Of a stretch of DNA of 64,000 nucleotides, positions 46,423 through 57,964 are shown in pieces. Position 1 is the stretch's first letter, and every line of letters begins with the position of its first letter. The stretch spans positions 16,671,344-16,735,343 of the forward strand of contig NC_012877.2 in assembly GCF_000003195.3 (NCBI RefSeq). The letters are read 5' to 3'. The translations under genes were made by a program, and so were the position numbers. The notes under the pieces are model-generated. The model ran no database searches. It was not told where the DNA came from and saw only the letters and a program-made list of their open reading frames with translations. The stretch comes from Sorghum bicolor. Taxonomy: Eukaryota > Streptophyta > Magnoliopsida > Poales > Poaceae.

Positions 46423-49027
46423 ATGGCACGTTGCAAGAATGTCAGTGGTCCGACAGCTAGCAGTGGGGGCTCTCCAGGAGGTGATGGTGGAGGTGATCCT
46501 CCATGTCGCCTGTCAGCAGCCGAGAAGGGAAAGGGCAAGAAGCTGGCTACCAAGAAGCGGAAGGCTAGTGACAGAGAGGCCGAGGTGGCAGAGGCAGTGG
46601 CTGTAGCAGCTGAGGCAGCAGAGAGGGTTTGACGCTCAGGTGCCCTGAGGATTGGGGCCGATCTCATGCCGTAGCAGAGGCGTGTAGTTCTTTAGGTTGA
46701 GGCGCGACACGGGACCCCTCCTGGTACCATCATGCTAGGGGGTTGGCGTGTTCACATTAACGTCATAGAGTCCGCACAGGAGGACCCAGAGACAGAGACA
46801 GAGACAGAGGCCTAGGTAGAGGGCCCTACAGAGGCTCAGCAGGAGGAGCAGCCCCTCAGGAGGTCGACTCACACTCGTACTCAGGCCATCTCTAGGACTG
46901 GTACGCAGGGTCAGTCTATCTCATCTGCTCGCTCTACTCCAGCATGTGGCACTCCAGCTCCACGTCTAGATCCTGCTAGGATACATAAGGACTACACCTA
47001 GGCCCCCACTCAAGAGATCTAGGAGCTGAGGTTTGCTTCCTTTCCCACTTGGTTTCCAGCAGCCCGGGATCAGAGGGCAGGTGCCAGATTCTACACAGTG
47101 GTCCAGGAGGATATGTATGAGGCTTTTGTCCATTCAGAGACCCAGTTCAGGGAGCACAGGGTGCTAGACCTTAAGGTGCTAGGGAACGTGGTAGGTGCTG
47201 ACATCCGACAGTTTTTCACCTATTTGATAGGACTCCTAGACTTGCTTGCTTTGCCAGGTACCTATAGTGAGGTGTGGGTACATGAGTTCTATGCCTCAGT
47301 GTGGGTTGCTCCAGACCATAGCTACATCCACTACGCCCTGGCAGGCACAGACTACAGGGTGACAGCTTAGAGGGCCAGAGAGGTTCTTGGATTGACAGCT
47401 TCTACTACCAGGATCCATCAGCTGTGCTATAGGAACTTTGAGCCCCCTCGACGACCACACGGTGGTGCTCTTCCACCTGTTGACTTCGTGGCTCCTTGTT
47501 TCCATCAGCCATTTGGATAGGGCTCCAGCAGGACAGTGGGCAATCTGACACGCCCAGCGAGGATCCTTGACTTCGTGTTGAGGAAGACTCTCTTTCCCAG
47601 GACAGGCTACAGAGATGGCTTCACTAGGATCCAACTGTGGTTGGTAGCTCATCTGATTGCTCAGTGGCCATTTGACTTGTGGGATTTGATAGTGTCAGAG
47701 ATTGAGGACACTATAGCAGAGCGCTTCAGGGGTCGTCGTCAGTTCCCGTACACACATTGGATTACCCTTCTTATTCTTCGTGCTAGGCCTGAGCCTCTGC
47801 CAACTCACCTTTAGAGAGAGCTAAGAGACTCTGACACAGTGTTCCCCCACTACGACCCCTGTTAGATGTTGAGAGCGCATCACGACCTTAGAGCTCCACC
47901 TCCTCCTCCAGCACCACAAGGCTAGGTGCCACCTCCTTCACCTAGGGCTACCCGCAGTTCAGGGGCAGTCCCAAAGACAGAGGAGGAGCAGGACATAGCC
48001 ATTCGGGCGTTTGCAGATGCTGAGGCCGAGGAGGAGTTCGAGTTTGCTTTAGATAGCTCAGACGATGATTATCGTCTCCCAGTGCTAGATCTTCCTCCGA
48101 GGCAGCACGACCACGAGGCAGGAGGTTCTTCGAGTGCTACAGATCTAGCTCTGCTAGCTATTCTGGAGGGGATGAGAGCCGACCAGCGGAGGGTAGCTGA
48201 GGAGCATGCTAGGAGGGACAGGGACCAGGCTGCCATCAATGTAGCCATGCAGGCCAGGCAGGATGAGCTTCAGAGACAACTTCTGACCTTCCAGGAGTAG
48301 CAGCTAGCTTTCCAGGCACAGTAGACTGCAATGATGGCCGCTCTTATGGCCGCTTTAGGGATTCAGTTGCCACAGATTCAGCTTCCAGGCACCTCGTCAG
48401 TTAGGCCTCCTACTCCAGTACCACAGCCCAGTGGGCTTTAGAGTCAGTCCCAGCCGCCGCTCCAGCTCCCTACTCAGAGTCAGCCGTTCTTGTCTCCTCA
48501 GCACCAGGTTTCTCAGGGTGCTATTTCTTCTATCTTTGAGCAGATGCCCCACTTTACCCCGCTACACTCTGGTTTCACCCCTCAGTCAGCTACAACGTCT
48601 CAGCTAGTGTTGGACTCGTCGACACGGCAGTACGTACGTCAGCTTTTCCTACAGTGCTCTGACTGGTGACCCTACGCCTTCACCTCTGCAGGCTCCTGCA
48701 GCTTTTACGCTCTCAGTCACCACTACAGAGCGCCTGTCGTCGTCCATGGCTTCGTCTGAGCAGCTTGCACCTTCTTCTACAGTGCCAGAGACGTCAGCCA
48801 TAGCTACAGAGTCTGTGCCAGCTTCTTCTGCAGGACTTGAGCAGCCAGCGCAGCCAGTGACAGCTCCAGAGCCCACAGAGCAGACCCGGATCGCTTCTCT
48901 AGCTCCAGCAGTTTCTGAGGGTCACTCTACTTCCTCCGAGTCGACGGCCGATGGATCAGATGATGCAGCTCAGTTTCAGGCCGTGCCGAGGGACTCCACT
49001 GCTCCACCTCCACCTCCTTCATTGTAG
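46423..49027 (+). pseudogene. Element 3 third ORF (plant transposon-protein-like), riddled with TAG
   Basis: One frame stays in register from 46423 to about 48666 without a frameshift but contains 14 stops before 48450: one TGA and thirteen TAG. A Lys-rich N-terminus (KGKGKKLATKKRKA) could be a nuclear signal. The core (RFYTVVQEDMYEAF ... VWVHEFYASVWV ... DYRVTA ... LDFVLRKTLFPRTG) resembles, from memory, the putative plant transposon protein domain found in extra ORFs of grass retroelements. An acidic patch, Gln-rich repeats and a Ser/Thr/Pro tail follow (after a shift near 48670, to 49027). It occupies the place of the env-like ORF of SIRE elements, but no clear membrane segment is seen. 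Confidence 0.65.
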
Positions 49028-49133
49028 GTTTTTGGCGTTTAATGCCAAAGGGGGAGAGAGCTGAGAGTATGATTGTTAGGGGGAGCTAGAGCTAGAGAGG
49101 GCTTTTGATACTTTTGATTATTTTGTGTGCTAC
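49028..49133 (+). other. Element 3 sequence after the third ORF
   Basis: Contains purine-rich GCCAAAGGGGGAGAGAGC and TTAGGGGGAGCTAGAGC, similar to the multiple AAAGGGGGAG tracts before the element 2 3' LTR. It is interrupted at 49134. Confidence 0.5.
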
Positions 49134-50370
49134 TGTTGGGATATTTTAAACGCAAATAGAAAAATCTGCAAGCACACGGATACCGATGTAGCTTTCACCC
49201 GGGAGTATTCCAGAGTATCGATTTTCCACAGGGAACGTGAGTGTACTAATTAAAATTCAAGATCGCCCAAGGATAACTATATTATTATTTTTGGTGGGAA
49301 GAGAGGAAGTTTCCTGAGAGTTCTCTAGTTGATCTAAGAATCAAGAATTACTTCAAAGATTATTTATTTCGGGACATCCGAACACTAACCACAGAAAGAG
49401 ATAAGAATGGGGCTAGAAAGCTCTGACTTCGGTCCTACAAACACCGATCCGAACGAGGTGGAATACGTCAACCGTTAGGGCTGTCACTACCCTAGGGCTA
49501 CCACAACAATCCGCAGGATTGGGTGCAGTTCTAGGTAATTGCAAGACTAAACACCACGTCTAATCTATTAATTACTACTCTAGCGTTTCAAAGACTAGAG
49601 CACTTGATGCAAGCGGGAATCCAATAAATAACTTGAATGTAAATAAAAGTAATTAAACAACTCAGGATTATGAATTGAAAAACTTGGAGAACAATGAGGA
49701 ACGAACCAGTTGCTGCAAAAGTACAATGTTGAGGAAGATGTGACAGATCCGGCTCCTCCTCCGCTCTCCTCTTCTCTCTCCCTATTTTCTAGATTACAAT
49801 TAGAACTAACTAGAACTAGAACTAGATGAACTAGAACTAGAACTAGATGAACTAGAGGGTTCCTCTCTGCTTGGATGAATAATTGAAACCCTAGTTTTGA
49901 TTCAGTAGAAGAGATATGTTCTCCAGGGGCCAGGGGCCTGCTTATATAGCCCATCCAAATAAACGTGGGCTGTCAGAACAAACTGACCTTAATCGCACGG
50001 TTTTCCTTGATCCTCAAAGGCTGTGGAGCACGATCCGCGAGACCTACCCTGATTGGTCACCAGGGCAGGGCGGGCGCCCAATGGGGGAGGGCTGGCGCCC
50101 TGCCCCCAGGCCCGCTCGGCCTCCCGTTCGTTCCCGTGGCTTCTGGAGTCTTCTAGATGATAGAAAATTGGCGCACATGTTAATATCTCTATGTAAACCC
50201 GACGTGTGGGCCTTTCCTCTATATTTCCTAATAACCCCTTGCAGAAATAGACAAACACCAAAACTCATGGAATTCTGTCAGATAAAACTCTAAGTCTAGG
50301 TGTCGGTTGCATTTGGATCCTTTTCCATGATTAGTTGATGGTTAAATGTGAGCACTAAGGACCATCAACA
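49134..50370 (-). repeat. LTR of an element A relative, reverse orientation
   Basis: The sequence is the reverse complement of the element A LTR (6032-7360), with ends TGTTGGGATA...CCATCAACA on the plus strand. It has a single copy of some of the LTR subrepeats and is 1,237 bp long. In its own orientation it is the 3' LTR, because the polypurine tract adjoins at 50371. Confidence 0.92.
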
Positions 50371-50566
50371 AGCTCCCCCAAGATTAACCTTTGCTCGTCC
50401 CTGAGCAAAGATGAACTCAAGAGTTTCTGTAGTGGTTTCATGCCTTAAAGGTACACATGCATTCAAACAAGATCTCATCTCTGGGTTAGGGTAAACTGTT
50501 AAGATTTAAACTTACTCATTTTCCTTCCACCATGGGGCTTGCAACCGTCACTTGTGTCTTGAGCAG
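50371..50566 (-). repeat. Remnant of element A-type internal sequence
   Basis: Matches 5835-6031 of element A in reverse, beginning with the polypurine tract AGCTTGGGGGAGCT equivalent. It ends abruptly at 50566, where element 3 LTR sequence resumes, which marks a deletion junction. Confidence 0.9.
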
Positions 50567-51381
50567 GTACAGTTAGCCATTGAGTGTCACCGGACGCTCG
50601 GTGCAGAGCGTCCGGTGCAACATCAACAGTGTCCAGTGACCCCGTTTTCAGTGTAAAACGGTTGGCCGACTCTTGGACTTCGTGGGGTGTATTTATACTC
50701 CTCCACCTCATCCATGGGAGGTCTCTTGCCCATTTGATCAGCTAAGAATCACCTTGTGGTGCAAGAGAGTAGCAAGAGCCTAGAGAGGATTGAGATTTGA
50801 GAGATTTCTTGTGAGAATCCTTCTCTAGTTGAATTCCAAGAGTCAAGTGTGCATCCACCACTCTCTAGTGCCTTGTTTGGGTCAAGTGAGAGTTCATTGC
50901 TTGTTACTCTTGGTGATTGCCATCACCTAGACGGTTTGGTGGTGATTGGAGGCACGAAGACCGCCCGGAGTTCTTGTGGGTGGCTCGTGTCAAGCTTGTA
51001 AGCGGTTTCGGCGATTCACCATGACGGAGTGTCGAAGAATCAACCCGTAGAGAGCACTTGGTCCTTGCGTGGACCAAGGGGGAGCAAGACCCTTGTGCGG
51101 GTGCTCCAACGAGGACTAGTGGAGAGTGGCGACTCTCTGATACCTCGGCAAAACATCGCCGAGCATTTTCTTCCACTACTCCTTTACTTTCTAGCATATA
51201 ATTTATGTTTTTACATTCCTAGAATTGCCATGCTAGAATAGGATTGGAACTAGGTTGCAAAACTTTTATCCGGTAGCTCTCTAGTCACACTAGGCACAAG
51301 GGGTTGAATTGGAGCTTATAGGTTGCTTAAATTTTTAGAGAAGCCCAATTCACCCCCCTCTTGGGCATCTTGATCCTTTCA
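50567..51381 (+). repeat. 3' LTR of element 3, lacking its first 694 bp
   Basis: Matches 38500-39305 with small changes (for example, one copy instead of two of ATAGCCATGCTAG) and ends CCTTTCA at 51381. ATGAC follows, equal to 37801-37805. Confidence 0.95.
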
Positions 51382-52517
51382 ATGACAAGAAACCCAACCA
51401 TGTTTACAAGCTAAGAAAGGCATTGTACGGCTTGAAGCAAGCACCAAGAGTATGTTATGAGGGATTGAGAGACTTCTTACTCTCTAAAGGTTTCAAGATG
51501 GGCAAGGTTGACACCACTATCTTCACCAAGAAGATTGGCAAGGACTTGTTTGTGTTGCAAATGTATGTTGATGATATCATATTTGGATCAACCAATCAAG
51601 AATTTTGTGAGGAGTTTGGCAACATGATGGCTAATGAGTTTGAGATGTTAATGATTGGAGAGCTTAGTTACTTCCTTGGTCTTCAAATCAAGCAATTGAA
51701 GAATGGCACATTTGTGAGTCAAGGCAAGTACATAAAAGACATGCTCAAGAAGTTTGGCATGGATGATGCTAAATCAATTAGCACACCAATGGGAACAAAT
51801 GGAAGCCTAGGTAGTGATACAAGTGGAAATATGGTGGATCAAAAGTTATATCGGTCTATGATTGGAAGCCTACTCTATGTGACCGCATCAAGACCGGATG
51901 TCATGTTTAGTGTATGTATGTGTGCAAGATTCCAAGCCTCACCAAGAGAAAGTCATTTAAAGGCAACAAAGAGAATATTGAGGTACTTGAAGCATACACA
52001 AAATGTTGGCTTGTGGTATCCCAAAGGTGCAAAGTTTGAACTTGTTGGATATTCCGACTCGGACTATGCGGGATGCAAAGTTGAAAGAAGAAGCACATCA
52101 GGCACATGTCAACTATTGGGTAGATCGCTTGTCTCATGGTCATCCAAGAAGTAAAATAGTGTTGCACTATCAACCGCCGAAGCAGAGTACATTGCGGCTG
52201 GTAGTTGTTGTGCACAAATCCTATGGATGAAGGCAACATTGAAGGACTTTGGAATCAACTTCAAACAAGTGCCATTGCTATGTGACAATGAAAGTGCCGT
52301 GAAGCTCACCAACAATCCGGTTCAACACTCAAGAACAAAGCACATAGATGTCCGCCATCATTTCATAAGAGATCACGAACAAAGAGGGGACATTTGCATT
52401 GAGAGTATAGGCACCGATGATCAACTTGCCGACATATTCACCAAGCCACTTGATGAGAAGAGGTTTTGCAAGCTAAGGAATGAATTGAACATACTTGACT
52501 TCTCAAATATGTGTTGA
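51382..52517 (+). pseudogene. Element 2 pol, 3' part: RT and RNase H
   Basis: Resumes the RT cut at 37805: KALYGLKQAP, then the active site YVDDIIFGS near 51564. The connection and RNase H follow, with SDSDYAGC, TAEAEYIAA and DNESAVKL, ending near LADIFTKPLDE at 52517. One TAA at 52153-52155 stands where related elements have Gln. Apart from that it is open. Confidence 0.93.
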
Positions 52518-53662
52518 TGCACCCCCATTATATGACATGCCTCTCCTTCAAGCAAAGCAAGGTAAATTTGATTGACATGTCATTCATCCTATGCTAAGGA
52601 CTTGTTTAGTGCATCTAGTCATTCCTTACATGTCTTAGGCTCATTCATGAAAATTAAATGAATTTGATGCTTGTATGGTACCATTATTGCTTCTATATTT
52701 GACATGATCTAGTGGTAGAATATGACATGTTTTTGGGCTTGCAATGCTAGTGTTTGATCTAGAATATGAGATATAAGTGTTTAACTCAACATGGTACAAG
52801 ATAACCCTTATTTGGAGGTGTGAAGAAGCTTGTCCTTGGATCAAACCGAGTTAAATATCTTAGGAAAGTAATCTAGATTGGACCAATTTGGTAAAATGAT
52901 CTCACTTTACATGGTTTCACACTAACCTATCTAAAATTTGTGCTCACCTTTTGTGGTCTTTGATGACAAAGGGGGAGAGAATTTCCCAAAGATCTGCTAA
53001 AAGGGGGAGAGAAATCACAAAGAAATACAAAGATAGGGAAGTAACATGATAAAAGAAGGGGATCAATTAAAATTTTGAATCACACAAGTAGGGGAAACGA
53101 GCTCATAAACTTGTATGTTGCATTTAAATATGCATCACATATGTTTGCTTGTATTGGCATTAGCTTTAAAAGTTTTCTCTCCATTACCTTGCTTGTGTGG
53201 TGTATGCTAGTTATAGGTTTGATTGATGAAATGAAGAACTAGCATGCATAGGTAGTATAACTAGACTTTTAGTTATTTCACAAGTAGTACTAAAACCTTG
53301 TTTGTAATGTTGATCTCATAGGGTGTTCTAGTTTTGTGAATGTCTAGTTACTAATGGTGCTAAGTATGGTGTATATTGGAAACTCTGATTGGTATTATGC
53401 TTCAAAGGTCCATTCTTTACACCTTAGCATCATTTGGTAGAAATTGACTCCTATATTTCCTATTTAAGCATATGTACAAGCTTTCAAATTCAAACTCTTA
53501 GCACATATGTAGGGGGAGCAATTGCTACCATTTTGGGTTTATGAAACATATCCATAACCTTTGCAAATTGTAAAATTCTTGGGCAAGCAACATGAATCCA
53601 AGAAAATTTTATTGAAAATCTTTGTAAAAAGGGTTGTCATCAATTACCAAAAAGGGGGAGAT
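52518..53662 (+). other. Element 2 3' region with polypurine tracts
   Basis: Non-coding, unlike element 3, which has a third ORF at this position. AAAGGGGGAGAGA occurs near 52968 and again near 53003. The tract AAAAAGGGGGAGAT at 53649-53662 abuts the 3' LTR and is the likely priming site. Confidence 0.75.
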
Positions 53663-55654
53663 TGAAAGCCCTAGTTTGGTTTTGGATAACTGATGAAACC
53701 CTAGTACTAACCTCTATCCTAAGTATGTGTAGACTTAATGAGGTTGGTACATGCCAAGTGATGGAGCAAGAGATGATCATGGTGATGATGGTGATGACTA
53801 CAAGATGATCAAGTGCTTAACTTGGAAAAGAAGAAAGAGAATAACAAAACCCTATGGAGATCAAGGCAAAGGTGTTGCTTAGGGTCTTGGTTTTGGTGAT
53901 CAAGACACCATGGAGGGTGTGATCACATTTAGGATAGACAGTCGTACTATAAAGAGGGGAATTCTTTGGCTAAGCAGTTATCAAGTGCCACTAGGTGTCA
54001 TTGTTCATGTGCATGCATTTAGAACCTAGTGAGCTAACTTAACTCCTTCAAAGAAAATGATTGTGAAAATGCTAACACATGTGCACATGTTGGTTTACAC
54101 ATTATGGTGTTAGCACACTTTGAGAAGGAGGTTGAGTTTGAAGGGTAGAGAGAGGATGGGTTCCTCTCTCCCTCCCGCCGAGCTTGCGAAAATGAAGTGC
54201 ATATTTTTTTCCACTACACCGGTGGGAAGATTCGAGAAGTCTCGAGAGTGTTTCTCACCGAACGCAGCACCAGACGCTGAGCCGCTGAGCCTTCGCGTCC
54301 GGTGTGCTGTCGTGCTTGGCTCGGCTAGGGTTAAGCACCGGACGCTGAACACCAGACGTAGGGCAACTCCTGTTCATGCGTCCGGTGCTATCTCACTCCT
54401 GCGCGTAAACCTGACTGAGAGCACTGGATGCTTTGTGTGCATCCGATGGTGTGAGTCCGGTGCCCTAAGCGTTTTGCAGAACTCTCTGGGTAAGGGACCG
54501 AACGCTCTGAGTGATTGCGGTGGTAAGAGTCCGGTGCCCTATTCGTTTGCGGAGCTCTCTACGTATAAGTCCATTGAGGACCAGACGAGTCCGGTGTGGA
54601 CTCACTATGAGTCCAGTGCTGGGGCCATAGGGAGACTCACGTTGGCGGAAACAGTTTGGATTTCAAACGGTCGAAATGTTCAAGGCACCGGACGCGTCTG
54701 TTTTAACATGAAGAGCGTCCGGTGGCCCCAATTTCTTCCCAGTGAAAGAGCCAACGGCTCTATTTGTTTGAGGGGTCTATAAATACGTGTTGGCCAGCTT
54801 TGGGGCTGTTTTTTCTTGGCATTCTAGCATACTTGACATCCTTGTGAGCCTAAGCAAACACCTCCCACTCATCTCCTTCATAGATTATTCATCTTTGTGA
54901 GACTGGGAGTGATTCCAAGTGCATTTGCTTGAGTGATTGCATCTAGTGGCACTTGGGGATCGATTTGGCTGCGGTTTTCTTGTTACACTTGGTGGTTGCC
55001 ACCACCTAGATGGCTTGGACGAGTGGAGGAGCATTGGCACGAGTTGGTGATTGTTCGTGGCTATCTCCCGGTGATTGTGAGGTGTCTTGTACCTTCCCTG
55101 GCAGAGAGCCAAAAGGTAACTCTAGGGGATTGCTCGTGTCATTGAGTTACCTCACTTGCGGGTCGGTTCTTGTGGTGTCTTAGTGAGGACGAGGTTCGCT
55201 ACACCTCTTAGCCGCTGAACCACTAAGTGTTGGTCGACACAACGATGACGTAGCGTGCCGGCAAACATGTGAACCTCGGGTGGAAATTGTGTGTCTCCAT
55301 TGTGATTGTTCATTGGATTTTTCCTGGTGATTGGACTTCATATTATTGATTGGTTCATCCCCTCTATGCGGCGGTATAAAGATCAAACCATCTCTTTTTA
55401 CATTCCCACAAACTAGAGTAGCTTACTTACTTGTATAGAAACTTTAGGTAGCTTTCTAGTGTAAGTAGTGACATAGCCCTTGTTTGCCTAGTGATAATAT
55501 CAACTAGAATTGTTGGATAGGTGGCTTGCAAACACCCCTTTAGAGCTAGAGCAAAAAGCTTCGCTTTGTTATTTACTAACCTCTTGCTCTAGCGAGTTTG
55601 TAGAATTTTTAAATAGGCTATTCACCCCCCCTCTAGCCATATTAGGACCTTTCA
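53663..55654 (+). repeat. 3' LTR of Copia element 2
   Basis: The LTR is 1,992 bp, TGAAAGCCCTAG...GGACCTTTCA, paired with 31611-33588. Scattered substitutions and small indels (for example in 54180-54320 and 55265-55290) separate the two. CCTTG follows at 55655-55659 as the target duplication. Confidence 0.95.
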
Positions 55655-56320
55655 CCTTGGCCATAATGTTGACGCTTGATCCAGTGTAATTGACAGTCTT
55701 ATTGAAGGAGCATCTGTTGATGGAGCATTGAATGGTCGGGACACCTGGGTTGTCTTTCTTCATCAAATGCGGAGACTTGAGTAGGTAATCATACTCCTTG
55801 TATACTGCAGTGACCATCCTTGCTGTCTCCATCTTCTGGTCCTTCTTATTGCCCTTATCCTTGGTCTTGGTCTTGTTCTGGGTTTTGCTCTTGTTCCTTC
55901 CATCGACAGTTTCCTATTGTGCAGGGAATGCCAATGCCTTATCTTTGAAAGAAAAGACTTCTCTCTTGCCCTTAATATTGATACTGATCTTGGTAGTGCT
56001 GGAGTAGATAATGGCTCTAGCAGTGTTCAAGAATGCTCGTCCCAGAATAATGGGCGACCTCTGATTAGTACTAGTGTTCACTATCATGAAGTTTGTAGGT
56101 ATGTACGAGTTGCCTACTCACACGTAGATGTCTTCCATGATTCCCATGGGATAGCAGAGTGACTAGTCTACAAGCTGCAAACATATGGTTCTATATGATA
56201 AAGGACAATGAATAGTTTTTCATATATTACCTTAGGCATGATGTTGACACTTGCACTGAAGTCACAGAGTGCCTCGTTGAAGTTTGTACTACCAATGGAG
56301 ATTAGAACAATTGGTCTCCC
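55655..56320 (-). pseudogene. Element 1: tandem aspartic proteases, 5' part
   Basis: Reading the minus strand, a first protease domain has ALCDFSASVNIM near 56255 and an ARAIIYSSTTKISINIKG strand near 56020. A Lys/Gln-rich linker and the start of a second domain follow (QCSINRCSFNKTV ... GSSVNIMAK near 55665). Element 2 then cuts the frame. The second domain continues at 31610. The double-protease order is identical to that of element A. Confidence 0.75.
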
Positions 56321-57935
56321 TAGATCACCTTTCTTCTTTGGTAGAGTCCAATCAATCCATGTCCCTCTAGGAGGATCATTCCAATAGCTTCCTGCATTAA
56401 ATATGTCTACAAGATTTGCAGTTTCTAATTCTCCTAATTGTCTTAGAATCTTACCTTGGTCATTGGCAGAAGCAAAGTGAGCAAGCTATTGCAACTAAGA
56501 TTTTAGCATCTTATTAAAGCTAAGCTGATTCTTGATAGCATTGGAAAAACTTTCCATTTTTTATATCGACTGATTCTAAAGTTTTATCATTAGATGCTAA
56601 CCTCTTAGATAGACTATCCATTAACTTGCCTTGATTAAGCACTAACTCTCTTAAAGGTGGTTGATTGTTATTATTGTAAGAATTATTACCTTGGTAATTA
56701 CCTAAGTAGTTAGATCGTTGTTACTGGTTCTAGCCCTAGTTTTGCTAAGGACAGTAGTAGTAGTTGTTGTTGTTGTTGATGATGATGATGTAGTTTACGT
56801 TCTTCGTCAGCTCTGGGCAATTGGTACCTCTATGCTCAGTTTCTCCACACTCTTCACAAGTCATGTCTAAACCATTAATGTGTATGACTTCCTTCTTCTC
56901 AACGGCTCTCTCATCGAGCCTTTTCATTAGCAAGTCCATCTTGGCAGCTTGCATGTCTATCTCCTTAAGCTGGTGCATTCCTCCACCTCTCTTACAGGTT
57001 TGAGAACTCTCTTCACTCCAACCTTGACTGGAGGCCATCTTTTCCACAAGAGTAGTGGCTTGAGTTATGGTAAGTGATAAGAATGCACCTCTAGCAGTAG
57101 CATCCATGGTTTCACGAGTGCTATTGCTGAGCCCATGATAAAATGTCTACATGAGCAGCCAATTCTCCATCCCATGATGAGGACACTCGAGTATGTAGTC
57201 TTGAAAGTACTCCCAGGCTTCTAGAACTGTCTCATCATGTTGTTGCTGAAAACTTGATATCTTTCCATAGAGAGCATTGGTCTTGCCCATTAGAAAGAAC
57301 TTCACTATGAAATTGGTGGAACATAGTGCCCACATAGTGTTCTTCTCCTTGTTGGTGTAGAACTAGTGCTTTGCTCTCCCCAAGTGTGAGAATGGAAAGA
57401 GGCGAAGTAGTATAGCATCTCTGGGGACGTCCTTGATAGTGAAAGTGTTGCAAATCAATAGAAAGTGTTAGAGATGGGTACTAGCATCTTCATGGGCCTT
57501 CCCATAGAAGTAGCTTGCTTGCACCATGTTGATTAGTGCAGGCTTGAGATCGAATGACCCATCAATGTCTGCAGCAGGTCCAGTATGGATGTTGGCCGTA
57601 GTGGGAGCTGAGAACTCATGAAGTGACTAGTCGGCCATGGCGTCAAGCTCTGGTGTCAAACTTCAAACAACAGGTCGATCTTCTAACTCAAAAGGATCCG
57701 TAAGTTGAGATGATGATATTGACTAGATTCTTCTCAACATAGCCTTAGTCTTCCTGATCAATTTTTCTGGATTATTAACAAAGTTTTCTAGGAGATCAAA
57801 CCTGCTCATACATTACCATGCAAATGATATATAACATAGACAAAAGATAGGGATAAGTCTGCATGAGTGAGAAGGGAGGATGGTTCTCAATCCATTAGTG
57901 GATGTAGTGATGCTCATTATCCATTAAGCTTTCAA
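56321..57935 (-). pseudogene. Element 1 gag with zinc knuckle
   Basis: On the minus strand, fragments at 57453-57147 show a Gypsy retrotransposon-gag pattern (ETVLEAWEYFQDYILECPHHG). The frame at 57107-56745 has a Met/Lys-rich helix and a knuckle CEECGETEHRGTNCPE near 56830, then a run of Asn/Tyr matching the linker in element A at 2650. Numerous stops and shifts occur between the pieces. Confidence 0.8.
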
Positions 57936-57956
57936 CCTTCCCTAGCAATGGCGCCA
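57936..57956 (-). other. Primer-binding site of element 1 (tRNA-Asp type)
   Basis: On the minus strand, TGGCGCCATTGCTAGGGAAG lies 8 bp after the LTR end. It is the same class as 864-882 of element A. Confidence 0.75.
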
Positions 57957-57964
57957 AAAATGCT

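Noticed and set aside
46423..49027. Calling the third ORF an envelope gene
   Set aside because: It occupies the SIRE env-like position, but I see no signal peptide or clear transmembrane segment. The core looks more like a plant transposon-protein domain.
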